From the NCBI RefSeq assembly GCF_023283895.1, contig NZ_JAKILB010000010.1, forward strand, positions 62,001 to 126,000: 64,000 nt of DNA, written 5' to 3'. This document shows positions 43,623-52,900 of this stretch, piece by piece. The notes below the pieces were generated by a model. That model saw only the letters and a list, made by a program, of their open reading frames with translations. It did no database searches and was not told the DNA's origin. The position numbers and the translations under genes are program-made. The number at the start of each line of letters is the position of its first letter. Position 1 is the first letter of the stretch. Origin of the DNA: Shewanella pneumatophori. Its GTDB lineage: Bacteria; Pseudomonadota; Gammaproteobacteria; Enterobacterales; Shewanellaceae.

Positions 43623-43727
43623 TTAGTTATTTGGGTACTTAGGTCGCTTTTTAGCTTGATGCTTGGCGATAACTGCACCGGAAAAGCCTGCACCAGCAAT
43701 GGCAATATTTAGTGGTATATTTAAATG
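43623..43727 (-). pseudogene. remnant of a UDP-galactopyranose mutase (glf)-like gene
   Basis: A minus-strand open frame of about 34 codons has no start codon yet reads NIAIAGAGFSGAVIA, the N-terminal FAD-binding GxGxxG segment typical of UDP-galactopyranose mutases, then KHQAKKRPKYPNN and a stop. A full enzyme has about 370 residues. I interpret it as a decayed 5' end left after deletion between the carboxylase and the GGDEF gene. It could be chance similarity of a short stretch, but the 15-residue match is good. Confidence 0.4.
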
Positions 43728-43780
43728 TTAATTAATAGTTGTTATCTTTGTATTGGTTATGCGGCCATGGAAAGCAACTG

Positions 43781-44782
43781 GTGGAAATCAAACAAAAGTG
43801 TTCACTGTTTCAGGCGGAAATAGATAAACAGCTTGCTGAGCTAAAAGCACAGAACCTCATTTTGCAGCGAGATAATCAGCGACTCAGGCAGCAACATAGC
43901 TTGTTAGAGCAGAAGCTCAATGCTGCACTTGATGGTACAGGCCTGTGTGTTTGGGAGCAGCATATCCCCAGTGGAAACCTGACTATGTACAATATGGAGT
44001 GGGGCTCACTTTTGGGCTACACCATAGATGAGCTTGCTGCGCACATAGATAGCTGGAAAGGCAATCTTCATCCTGAGGATCGCGATTGGGTTATTGCTAA
44101 TTTTGACGATCATATTAGTGGTAAAACTGATTCTTACGATGTTACCCATAGAATGCTGCATAAAGACGGCTCAGTCAGTTGGGTATCGGATAGAGGCCGA
44201 GTCATAGAGTTTGATGACAGTGGTAAACCATTAAGAATTATGGGTACTCATGTCGATATCACCAAAGAGAAGCGTTACGAACTAGAGCTAGACAAGTTGG
44301 CACATAGAGATCCCTTAACTGATTTACTTAATCGCAAGGCATTACTAAAAGTTTTTGAGCGTCAACGAAATCGACTTGGCAGTGGCGCGCTCATGTTTAT
44401 CGATTTAGATGATTTTAAATCTCATAACGACCGTTATGGGCATAAGTTTGGCGATAGTTTGTTGATGCAAATCGCCAGCACACTGCAAGACATCATTGTA
44501 GAGTCGAACAATGTTGCTCGTTTAGGGGGCGATGAGTTTGTGATTTTATTTGAGTCGTTGTCGCAGGTTGAACTAGCAAGTATTGCCGACCGAGTGTTAA
44601 CGGCTTTTGCGACTATCAGCCATGTCGAGGGACGAACAGTTAATATTGGTATGAGTATTGGGATCTGCGTATTTACAGACCAAAGTTTTACTCAAGTCTA
44701 TGAGCAAGCAGACCAAGCTATGTATAAGGTTAAACGCCAAGGCAAAAATGCCTATCACTTCTATTCAGATCCTCTTGTATAG
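43781..44782 (+). CDS. diguanylate cyclase with coiled coil, PAS and GGDEF domains
   Basis: A 333-aa cytoplasmic signalling protein making c-di-GMP from two GTP. The N-terminal 50 residues are a coiled coil (LAELKAQNLILQRDNQRLRQQ), followed by a PAS domain with a PAC tail (about 55-165; HRMLHKDGSVSWVSDRG, MGTHVDITKEKRYE) and a GGDEF domain with intact RLGGDEFVILFE. A product-inhibition RxxD motif was not identified with certainty. GTG at 43781 with GGAAAG six bases upstream is the best start; an in-frame TTG 14 codons earlier lacks a binding site. Its product could feed the VpsR-like fap activator. Confidence 0.88.
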   Translation: MEIKQKCSLFQAEIDKQLAELKAQNLILQRDNQRLRQQHSLLEQKLNAALDGTGLCVWEQHIPSGNLTMYNMEWGSLLGYTIDELAAHIDSWKGNLHPEDRDWVIANFDDHISGKTDSYDVTHRMLHKDGSVSWVSDRGRVIEFDDSGKPLRIMGTHVDITKEKRYELELDKLAHRDPLTDLLNRKALLKVFERQRNRLGSGALMFIDLDDFKSHNDRYGHKFGDSLLMQIASTLQDIIVESNNVARLGGDEFVILFESLSQVELASIADRVLTAFATISHVEGRTVNIGMSIGICVFTDQSFTQVYEQADQAMYKVKRQGKNAYHFYSDPLV

Positions 44783-44862
44783 CAAAGTTTTTAATTAGCT
44801 CTCCAGCAAAAAGCGGTGTCACTAATTACCTGCATTCACTTCAAGCAAAATCTTAGTTTAGG

Positions 44863-45756
44863 CTAAAATGTTGTTGGGTTTAATTCTTGGCTTAACTTAA
44901 TAAAGCTGTCGGCAGCAGGCGTTAGCGGTAAGTTCTTACGCCAAATTAATGCAAGATCCCATGTGAGCGCTGGTGCTAGTGGGCGATAAGTCAAATTTGG
45001 CGAATTAATTTTATTACAAATAGGTTCAGGCAATATGGCGAGCCCCATTTGAGCGTCTACCATAGTAGCAATAAAGTCCCATTGGCCACTTTGGGCTGTA
45101 ATGTTTAATTCAATATTAGCTTTATGGGTTAGTCTGCGGATCAGCTTAGCGAGAGAAAAGTCATCGTTGTAAAGTATAAACGGGTACTGAGCGAGATCAG
45201 CCCAAGAGATGTTGCTGTTTAGTGCGAGTTTATGCGCTTTAGGCAAGCAGGCTAATAGTGGGTAACCTTGTAAGTTATGACTACAAAAGTCTTGCGTATG
45301 AGTGGTTGGTAGCGCGGTAAAGGTCAAATCAAGGGTATCGTTAAGTAGAGCTTGTTCAGCGGCATACCCACCAAGTTCAACAATAGTTACATCGATTTTA
45401 GGAAAGCGTCGACGATACTCTGACAGTAGTTCAATTATCATTTCGCCCATCATGGGGCAGACGCCTAAACGTAACTGCCCAGTTTGAAGGCCATTTAAAT
45501 TATCCATCTCCTCTTGGAGCCGATGCCATTGCCCTACAATTTGCTTTGCACTAATCGCCAGCAATTGACCCGCTTCAGTGGCGAGCACTTTTTGATTATT
45601 GCGAATAAGTAAAGGCTGCTCAAGATGCTCTTCAAGCCGCTGGATAATTTTAGTTAAAGTGGGCTGAGTTAAATGCAGTTTTTCTGCCGCGCGGGTGTAG
45701 TTGCCAACCTCAACTAAAGTAAGGAAACAATATAAGTTTTTGATTTGAATATTCAT
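44863..45756 (-). CDS. LysR-family regulator (CynR/CbbR-like)
   Basis: A 297-aa LysR-type regulator with helix-turn-helix NYTRAAEKLHLTQPTLTKIIQRLEEHLEQPLLIR (about 18-52) and an effector domain starting GQLRLGVCPMMGEMIIELL. It is divergent from the 46-aa protein gene at 45885, and the 128 bp between them contain nested inverted repeats including the T-N11-A motif expected of LysR operators. It is therefore the likely regulator of that small gene. Confidence 0.9.
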   Translation of the reverse strand: MNIQIKNLYCFLTLVEVGNYTRAAEKLHLTQPTLTKIIQRLEEHLEQPLLIRNNQKVLATEAGQLLAISAKQIVGQWHRLQEEMDNLNGLQTGQLRLGVCPMMGEMIIELLSEYRRRFPKIDVTIVELGGYAAEQALLNDTLDLTFTALPTTHTQDFCSHNLQGYPLLACLPKAHKLALNSNISWADLAQYPFILYNDDFSLAKLIRRLTHKANIELNITAQSGQWDFIATMVDAQMGLAILPEPICNKINSPNLTYRPLAPALTWDLALIWRKNLPLTPAADSFIKLSQELNPTTF

Positions 45757-45773
45757 GCCAAAAGTGAATCCAT

Positions 45774-45828
45774 TTGATGCTAACTATTCATTTTACTAAT
45801 AGTTAAGTGGCGGTTATTTTAGCATCAA
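45774..45828. promoter_or_regulatory. nested inverted repeats, probable LysR operator
   Basis: Outer arms TTGATGCTAA (45774-45783) and TTAGCATCAA (45819-45828) are a perfect 10-bp inverted repeat. Inside, TAACTATT (45781-45788) and AATAGTTA (45798-45805) are a perfect 8-bp repeat containing ATT-N9-AAT, the T-N11-A LysR motif. Confidence 0.7.
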
Positions 45829-45884
45829 TTGCACAGTTTTGTTGGTTTTTAGTGCAGTAAACCCGATGCACTAGAGGAAAAGAA

Positions 45885-46025
45885 ATGAAGTCATATCAAG
45901 GTCTATTCGCTCAAGCACTATATCTTGCTGCGAAACCATTAGATAAAGAGCAGAAGCAAAAACTAGCTGCTAAATCAATAAATAGCCAGAAGTCAGAAAA
46001 AAAGCGTCACTTTTTTTCTTTCTAA
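45885..46025 (+). CDS. 46-aa basic protein, unknown function
   Basis: The product starts MKSYQGLFAQALYLAAKPLD, continues with a lysine/glutamine-rich helix (KEQKQKLAAKSINSQ) and ends KKRHFFSF. A strong AGAGGA lies six bases before the ATG, and the gene is divergent from a LysR gene across a convincing operator, which argues that it is real although short. An amphipathic N-terminal half suggests membrane association or binding to a larger partner. No family is recognised. Confidence 0.65.
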   Translation: MKSYQGLFAQALYLAAKPLDKEQKQKLAAKSINSQKSEKKRHFFSF

Positions 46026-46050
46026 GGCGAAAAATGGCTGCTGGGCTGGG

Positions 46051-46266
46051 TTAATTCCAGCCCTGAAGCCAAACTTTGTGTTCTGTTAGCTCGCGCCAAT
46101 CAATTATCGATTGTTTGCGAGTGAGAACTGCTTCTATCAAACACAAGCTTACCTCACCATCCTCATCAAATTTCACCTTAATGACTAAAAAGTGTTTCTG
46201 CTTATTTTTAGGTTGAACCGCGGTCCATTTACTATTCAACAGCTTTTTTGGATTTATTCTATTCAT
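46051..46266 (-). CDS. TIGR02450-family Trp-rich small protein
   Basis: A 71-aa cytoplasmic protein starting MNRINPKKLLNSKWTAV and ending WLQGWN, with the family pattern KW(T/S)AV.P.NK.KHF, CLIEAVLTRK and IDWR.L....W..GW. The family is restricted to marine gammaproteobacteria and relatives; function unknown. The ATG at 46266 begins the conserved region; an in-frame start 12 codons upstream adds hydrophobic residues not usual for the family. TTGAT-N5-ATCAA lies 22 bp upstream, with one base too many for a standard FNR site. Confidence 0.88.
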   Translation of the reverse strand: MNRINPKKLLNSKWTAVQPKNKQKHFLVIKVKFDEDGEVSLCLIEAVLTRKQSIIDWRELTEHKVWLQGWN

Positions 46267-46882
46267 ATTGATTATTACGAATAACAATTGATGAAGGATC
46301 AATCAATAGATAATTAGTTATCTAAAACTAGAGGGTAGTTATCTTGAAATTGAATATGTATCAATAATTAGTTTTGTATAAATACCCTTTCTTATTTGTT
46401 GTTAATAATAGCCAGCCTCAGTTTATAGCGTCAGTATTTTGTCTTTAGTTTTGTTTAATTGAAAAAAACGTTCTGTTAATCAGTAGTCTTTGGTTTTTTA
46501 TTTAGAAGTTAATTTGTATGCTCGAGAATATAAAATCATTGTTAATGTTGACCGTGATTCTATATTATTAACTGTTTTTTTTGTTTTTCCTTTATCTCTT
46601 TTGGTTAAAGGGGTGTTCGTGTTGGTTTATTGTATTGAATTGAATTAATCGTTAAGTGTTTACCTCTGCATTTCAACCTTTCTATTTGTGTGACTTAGAA
46701 CACTTTTTGTAATTGTTTTTATCAATCGAGTTTTAAATGTCTGTTGTTGGCATGTTTTTGGCAGGATTCTTAATTATTGGTTGGTTTAGCTTTAAACTAG
46801 TGTCAGTTTTTATATCATCTTAGGCATAGGTTTGATTTATACTGCGCTAATGCATTTTTTAATTAATGAAAGAGTTAATGAA
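46267..46882. other. 616-bp AT-rich region upstream of the pilus cluster
   Basis: Very AT-rich (long T runs) without a supported gene. It should contain the promoter of the pilus/SPOR cluster; no sigma-54 element or clear operator was found. The base composition differs from flanking genes and could reflect horizontal transfer or H-NS-type silencing. Confidence 0.45.
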
Positions 46883-47605
46883 GTGAGTCTTTTTACTAAA
46901 TCATTAAAAATTAATTATAGCGATTTTTACTCACTTGTTGTCAGTACCGTGGTTTCGATTTGGTTATGTGCCTTTACTGCATCTAGCTATGCAGCTGAAA
47001 CTAAAGACACTGAAGCGGTTGAGTTAGTGGCACTGACTGCTGAGTTGTTACATGTAAAACAAGAGCTTGAAGCTTGGAATAAGTTAAAGCCTGCGATAGA
47101 GCGATTGGTCGAGAATGAAGCTGATCTTGCTTTATTGATATCCGAGCTGAGTAAAGCTGTCGAGATTCAGCAGCAACCGGTTAAGTTTGTCGTACCTAAA
47201 GAACCGCTAGCTAATAAAGGTTTTATTGAAGGATTTATTTCTACTGAAACTATGAGTAAAAAAAATACAATTAAACCTAAAGTCGTTAATAAAGTAGAAA
47301 GTGTTAAGAAAAGTAATTTGGTGACCGAAAGAAAAAATGCTCCTAATGCTTATGGCGTTCACCTGTCTTCCTACTCTAAAAGTAATAACCTAAAGGCAGG
47401 TTGGCTTAGCTATAAAAAAAAGTTTCATGATTTATTGGTTGATGGTCACCCAATGAAGATCGATTTTGTTAGTAAAGGTAAGAGTTTCTCTCGGTTGGTC
47501 TATGGGCCATATTTGAGTAAAAAATCGGCATTATCAATATGCCACCTATTAAAAGTCGAAGGGCAGTACTGTGCCGTAGTTGAATATAAGGGTGAAAGGA
47601 TATAG
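46883..47605 (+). CDS. periplasmic coiled-coil + SPOR-like protein of the pilus cluster
   Basis: About 240 aa: N-terminal signal/anchor helix (FYSLVVSTVVSIWLCAF, then ASSYAAE), a helical module ELEAWNKLKPAIERLVENEADLALLISELSKA, a Lys-rich linker, and a C-terminal SPOR-like domain of about 80 residues (YGVHLSSYSKSNNLKAGW ... LVYGPYLSKKSALSICHLLKVEGQYCAVVEY). SPOR domains bind denuded peptidoglycan glycans. The helical module and the C-X9-C pair recur in the lipoprotein at 53145-54035. The start is uncertain: GTG 46883 has AAAGAG eight bases upstream; ATG 46850 has none. First gene of the pilus cluster. Confidence 0.7.
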   Translation: MSLFTKSLKINYSDFYSLVVSTVVSIWLCAFTASSYAAETKDTEAVELVALTAELLHVKQELEAWNKLKPAIERLVENEADLALLISELSKAVEIQQQPVKFVVPKEPLANKGFIEGFISTETMSKKNTIKPKVVNKVESVKKSNLVTERKNAPNAYGVHLSSYSKSNNLKAGWLSYKKKFHDLLVDGHPMKIDFVSKGKSFSRLVYGPYLSKKSALSICHLLKVEGQYCAVVEYKGERI

Positions 47606-47813
47606 AAGGATTTGCTGAAGTATTATTAAAAAATAACTTTGTTTTAAATTTAATTAAAGTTAAGTTTTATAATGCCGATTAGTTATCTAGCTTTATCTTT
47701 TCTATTTTTAGCCTGAGTTTAACTTGGTTTGTTGTCACCTTTGGTTTTTATTTAGTCAAAGTGTGTCTTGGCGTTATTTATTAAATACAATAATGTGTAA
47801 AATGGAGTTTTAA

Positions 47814-48443
47814 ATGAAAAATATTTCTATGGTGGCAAAAGCTGTTGGCTTAGCATTCGTTATGGTTGCATCTGCGCCAGTTATGGCTGCTGAAACAGAG
47901 AATGCTACAGCTTCTGTTACTGTTAAAAATGCTTTTGAAATGGTTGTGGCTAAGCCATTGAACTTTGGTGAGATCACCGCAGTAGTGGATCTAACAGATA
48001 CTGATGGCGTAAGTGCTAGCATTACAATGTCGCCAAATCCAACTGAGCAGGCAACAGTGGTTAATGGTGCTGGAAATGCGGCAACTATTAGATCACTAGT
48101 ACCGGGTGAACCTGGTGAAGTTACCGTAGCTGGTGTTGCACCATATTCAGAGTTAAGCGTGACTTTACCGACAACTCCAACCAATGTTGTAGCAGCTTCA
48201 GCACCTCCAGGATCTCCTAAGTTTGTATTAAGTACTATTACGGCATTTATTACATCAGGTGATAATGACGGCACGCTTTATGCGGACGGTAATAAGTTGA
48301 CTGCAGACGGTCAAGGTAATGCAAGTTTTAACTTTGGTGGCACGTTAACGACAGATGTGTACGTTGCTGAAACCAATGTTATTGATAGACAGTATCAAGA
48401 TGGTGAGTTTACCGGCACTTTTCCAATTACTGTTAGCTACTAA
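47814..48443 (+). CDS. DUF4402-like major pilin subunit
   Basis: A 209-aa exported protein: signal peptide (cleavage near VMA-AETENATAS), then an immunoglobulin-like all-beta sequence beginning VKNAFEMVVAKPLNFGEITAVVD and ending FTGTFPITVSY, the DUF4402 pattern (LxFG near the start, terminal V-T-V-x-Y strand). Such proteins are secreted subunits of chaperone-usher systems; the terminal Tyr-containing strand should be the donor-accepting beta-strand. Two mid-protein Pro/Ala-rich loops vary from the family. GGAG precedes the ATG. It is followed by a hairpin, a smaller homologue, a chaperone and an usher. Confidence 0.8.
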   Translation: MKNISMVAKAVGLAFVMVASAPVMAAETENATASVTVKNAFEMVVAKPLNFGEITAVVDLTDTDGVSASITMSPNPTEQATVVNGAGNAATIRSLVPGEPGEVTVAGVAPYSELSVTLPTTPTNVVAASAPPGSPKFVLSTITAFITSGDNDGTLYADGNKLTADGQGNASFNFGGTLTTDVYVAETNVIDRQYQDGEFTGTFPITVSY

Positions 48444-48457
48444 GTAAAAATAGACTC

Positions 48458-48485
48458 AGGTGGCGAAACATATGTTTTGCCACCT
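48458..48485 (+). promoter_or_regulatory. intercistronic hairpin after the major pilin gene
   Basis: AGGTGGCGAAACA pairs with TGTTTTGCCACCT (one G-T pair) across a minimal loop; no T tract. It ends just before the next gene's AAAAGG and may keep pilin mRNA more abundant than downstream chaperone-usher mRNA. Confidence 0.6.
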
Positions 48486-48502
48486 TAGATAAAAGGCTAG
48501 CT

Positions 48503-48958
48503 GTGAAATCTATTTTATTTTTATTTTTAGTTTTAGCTACGGTCATTTTTGACGTAAGTGCCGATGTGTATTTTGAACAACCGCTATCGTTTGGCACCAT
48601 AGTGATACGTGATAACAGTATTCAAAGTAGTGTGACTGTGCCTACCTATGGTCATAGCACTTCTTCTGGGCAGTTGCTAATCATTAAACCCGGGCAAGCA
48701 GCTGAAATGGTCATTACTGATTACCCACCTTATGTCGATCTTTCAATTACTCCAATGTTGCCTGTTATAACGACTGTTGCATCAGGAGATACTGAACAAT
48801 TCACCTTAAGTGAGATCTATATTGAGCCGAATATTCGTACAGATAGTGCTGGTATGGCTATGACTCAAATGGGTGGCAAGCTGATGACTTCAGGTAATGG
48901 TAAGCATTATTTAAATACTTCGTACCAAGCCGTTTTTTATTTAGATATTAGTTATTAG
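48503..48958 (+). CDS. DUF4402-like minor pilin or adaptor
   Basis: A 151-aa exported protein: signal peptide (SILFLFLVLATVIFDVSA, cleavage before DVYFEQ), then PLSFGTIVIRD, an all-beta core and terminal AVFYLDISY. It follows the layout of the preceding pilin (LSFG start, aromatic-rich last strand) but is shorter and diverged, so it may be a tip, initiator or anchoring subunit. GTG at 48503 with AAAAGG six bases upstream. Confidence 0.7.
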   Translation: MKSILFLFLVLATVIFDVSADVYFEQPLSFGTIVIRDNSIQSSVTVPTYGHSTSSGQLLIIKPGQAAEMVITDYPPYVDLSITPMLPVITTVASGDTEQFTLSEIYIEPNIRTDSAGMAMTQMGGKLMTSGNGKHYLNTSYQAVFYLDISY

Positions 48959-49052
48959 TTCAATCAACAACTACAGAGTAATTCTGTAATTTTACAGAGC
49001 CTAGGCCCGATCACTAGAGCGAATTGTATTCCATTTGTTTTGAGTATTTTCT

Positions 49053-49892
49053 ATGTTTAAGCGCTTATCAAAAGCTACATTTTTTGTGTCAATATGCTTA
49101 TTTTCATTTATCAATTCAGCTCAAGCTAGCTTATTGGTGTCTCCTATTCGGGTTGCTTTTGAAGGACGCGAAAGAGCCCATGAGATTGTACTTATAAACA
49201 GCAGCTCTGAAGTCAAAACATACCGTCTTGCGTGGCAAGAAAAGTCAGCTTTACCAAGTGGTGGATACAAAGACTTAACTGCAGAAGAAGCGGTTGGTTA
49301 TCCATCAGCTAGCAAAATGCTGCGTTTTAGTCCGAGGCAGGTGACTTTGAAACCTAATGAGCGTCAGATTGTTAGGTTGGGTCTAAGGCGCCCTAAAGAT
49401 CTTGCAGATGGAGAGTATCGCTCGCATTTAAAGTTAGAAGCGTTACCGCCTAAACGTGCTAAAAAGCCAGATGGTGAAATGTCGATTAATTTGGACGTTT
49501 TGTTAAGTTACAGCCTGCCAGTAATCGTTAGGCAAGGAAAAGCTAACCCTAAAGTTGAGATTTCGTCAAAGGAGCTCCGCTTTGATCAGCAGAGTGGCAA
49601 AACTCTGCTAAATGTTAATTTAACTCGTACTGGTGAATATTCTACTGCCGGGAATTTAGTTGCGTATTGGTTAGGGGAGCAAGGAGCTGAGCAAGTTGTT
49701 GCGCGCTTAAATAACGTCAATATATATCCAGAGGTTAGTCAAGCTGTTAAGTCTATGGCTTGGATTGCAAAGGGTTTCACCCCGTCTAATGGTCAGCTGC
49801 GTATTGTTTATGAAGGGCAGCAAGAATTTAACGGGCAAGTTTTTGCAGAGAAAGAGTTTGCTGTAACCGCAGAAGCATTCACTAACAACTAG
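49053..49892 (+). CDS. PapD-like periplasmic pilus chaperone
   Basis: A 279-aa chaperone: signal peptide ending near AQA-SLLVSPIRVAFEGRERAHEI, a first Ig domain with LRFSPRQVTLKPNERQIVRLGLRRP (G1 donor strand and positively charged anchor) and YRSHLKLEALPP, then a second domain (LLSYSLPVIVRQG). The order pilin-pilin-chaperone-usher supports donor-strand complementation. It is longer than classical FimC/PapD (~230 aa), as in the alternative or archaic chaperones. No clear ribosome-binding site precedes the ATG at 49053. Confidence 0.85.
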   Translation: MFKRLSKATFFVSICLFSFINSAQASLLVSPIRVAFEGRERAHEIVLINSSSEVKTYRLAWQEKSALPSGGYKDLTAEEAVGYPSASKMLRFSPRQVTLKPNERQIVRLGLRRPKDLADGEYRSHLKLEALPPKRAKKPDGEMSINLDVLLSYSLPVIVRQGKANPKVEISSKELRFDQQSGKTLLNVNLTRTGEYSTAGNLVAYWLGEQGAEQVVARLNNVNIYPEVSQAVKSMAWIAKGFTPSNGQLRIVYEGQQEFNGQVFAEKEFAVTAEAFTNN

Positions 49893-49961
49893 CTATTTTG
49901 GTGGTGGATGTTGACCGGAGTTGGTGAATACTTTGCTGTTATTCGAATTTAAGGGAAAGTA

Positions 49962-52900
49962 GTGCGCTATCGCCTAAGTTACGCATTACTTTTATCTCTG
50001 CTTCTCAGCTATGCAGGCTCCGCAAGTGCGCAGCCTGCTTTTATTGCTTTTATATCGTCTCAACAGACCTTACCTGTAATTATTCAATCAGAGCAAAACG
50101 TTCAGCTTGCCAGTTTAAATAATGCCGACGTTGCGCGCACTTTAGCGAGGCTGAAGCAAAGTTACAGCTTGTCACTGCAGGAGCTACAATCCCAAGCTGC
50201 AGTTTTAGCATCTACAACTGATGACGCTAGTGTAAACATAGAACTCTCCGGCGAGCAGTTGGGTATTCCCGAAGGGGAGGAGTTACTGCTATCTCTTTAT
50301 GTCGATAATCATTATTTGTCAGATGTGTTTGCTATCAAAAGTAAGCAAAATGCGCAATTTAGTTTAATTGGGCTATTTGAGTTAATTGATTTTCCAATTG
50401 AAGGCGACTTTGACAATCGCATGGTTAAAGGCTGGTATTTAGATGAGACTCGTCAATTTTTAATGCGCCTACCTGAAGCGGGAGAGGAAGTCGTTAATGT
50501 CTCGGTTAACCAGCAGGATTTCGAATTAGAACCTAGTCATTACACCCTTATGGCTGATGATATTTATATTGCCGGCGATGAGATTGAACAGTGGTTTGGT
50601 ATCACTTTTGACTATAGTTTTTCAGATTTAAAGGTAGAAATTAGCAGCTCCTCGCCGTTACCTGTACAACAAAGGTTAGCGCGAAAAAACCGTCAACTAA
50701 ATCAAACTGTAAGTCGCAATAGAGAGGCTGTGTTGCCTTGGAAAGAATCTAATTATCAAGCGATATCCTCTCCTTTAGTCGATGTGCAGGTTAACGCTGC
50801 AGTGACAGAACACAACAATTATCAAAGTTACTCGATAATTGGCGGTCATGATTTCGCATTCTTAAGTAGTGAGTTCTATGCCAGCGGTAATAGTAATGAT
50901 GCATTGACGGACTTACGTTTAACCTTATCAAAAGAATCGGCAGCGGGGGACTTACTAGGCCCATTAAAGGCGACAGAATTTAGACTAGGTGATATTACTC
51001 CTGTGAGCGTCGGAGTTGATGGCACGCTCGGTCAAAGTCGCGGTGCTTCAATAACTAATGATAAAACAGGTGTATCGGCCAACAATAGAACCATCAATCT
51101 CAGTGGTGATATTCAACCTGGCTGGGATATAGAGCTATATCAAAACGGTTTACTGATCAGGCAGGCGCTTAGTTTGCAAAATGGTCGCTATGAGTTTAAC
51201 GACATCGAATTGCTGTATGGAGATAACCAATTTGAGATGATTGCTTATGGCCCGCAAGGACAGGTTAAAACCGAAACTAAACAAGTTTATGTTGATAGTA
51301 ATAAGCTCAAAGCTAACGAGAGCAGCTATAGTGTTTCGCTTGCTGAAATTGGTAAAGGTTTATCGGGTATCTCTAGTACACCTGATGATAATGAAACGGG
51401 TTGGGTGCTAAGTTCGACCTATGAGCGCGGTTTAACTGATTGGGCATCGATTAATTTAGGCGTTCAAGAGCAGTTATCAGAGCTGGGCACTTCTGTCGAT
51501 ACTTATGCCATTGGTGGTAATTTTAATCTGTTTGAACGTTTTCTTATTGATGCTGATTATCAAATTAAAGGCCATCAAGACAGCACATTTGCTGTTTCAG
51601 GGCGAACCCAAATTGGTGACCAATCCTTAAGCTTGCGTTATCAGGTATCAGAAAAGACCTTAGAAAGTTTAAGTCAGCAACAACATACAGAATATAATTT
51701 TGACCACAGTGGATATATTTTTCAAGGCTCTCCCTATCGTTTAAATTATCGAAATCATTGGCGACAAACTCAAACGAGTAATGGCGCAAAGCACGACGAG
51801 TTTGGCAATTTGCTCGCTATAAGTACTGGTTGGGCAAACATTAATAACCAATTAACTTGGTATACGGGCCACTCTTCTAATGACGCAGCTTTAGATGACT
51901 CGCTTACAGGGCAATTACAGTTACAAAAGAGTTTTGGTTGGGCTTTTAGCAGGGTGAAACTAGATTATTTTATTCAGCCAGAAGCTGAAATTTCTCGCTT
52001 TTCTACCGAGCTATCCATTCCAATTAATACTCACCTACAGTCTGAACTTGAGCTTGATTACTACCCTATAACTGACCTGTTAAGTAGCAGTGCTAGCTTA
52101 AGCTGGCAGCATAATGCATTTAGTCTTAATTCTACTGTTTCTTATGATAATACTGGCGACTGGTCATTAGGTTTGTATGGCCGCTTTAGCTTTGGTTATG
52201 AGCCGCAAACAGAGCAAGTGTTTATGTCATCGCGTAGCTTATCTGGTGCGGGAGCCTTAATGGTGCGAGTGTTTGAGGATGACAACCTTAATGGACGGTT
52301 TGATGCTGGTGAGGCTGTAATTGAAGGTGCAAGAGTCAAAGGTGTGCAACAGTACCGCTATGGCACGAGTAATCAAGATGGCGTGGCGATGTTAACCTCA
52401 ATGTCTAGCCAGAAGAAAACTGATATTGTGCTTGACCAAAAAAGCTTAGGCGATCCTTTCTTAATTCCGTCTATTCCTGGGGTTTCAATCACGCCAAGAC
52501 GAGGTCATATACAGACTTTAGATTTCCCTGTCGTTAACGCCGCAGAAGTTGAAGGTACCGTGTATGTGCGTGAAGCCGATGGTAGCGAGTCTATTGCGCC
52601 TTATGTCACTGTAAACTTGGTTAATATTGCAGGTGATATTGTTGCAACCACGGAAACAGAGTTTGATGGATATTATCTGTTTACTGATTTGATCCCGGGC
52701 GATTACCAGTTATCTATCGATGCAAACTACCTTGAACGTAAGAAGTTACGTGGTGAGTCACAAATGGCGATTACCTTGCAAAATAATGGCGATGTAATGA
52801 ATGGTGCTGACTTTACGTTTGCAGAAATCATGATGACCAAAGGCTATGTAATGAACCTAGGTAAATTTAACTCACTGGCAATGCTCAAAACCTATTGGCA

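Noticed and set aside
46288..46302. FNR box upstream of the TIGR02450 gene
   Set aside because: TTGAT and ATCAA are perfect but separated by five bases instead of four, so FNR or EtrA would not be expected to bind.
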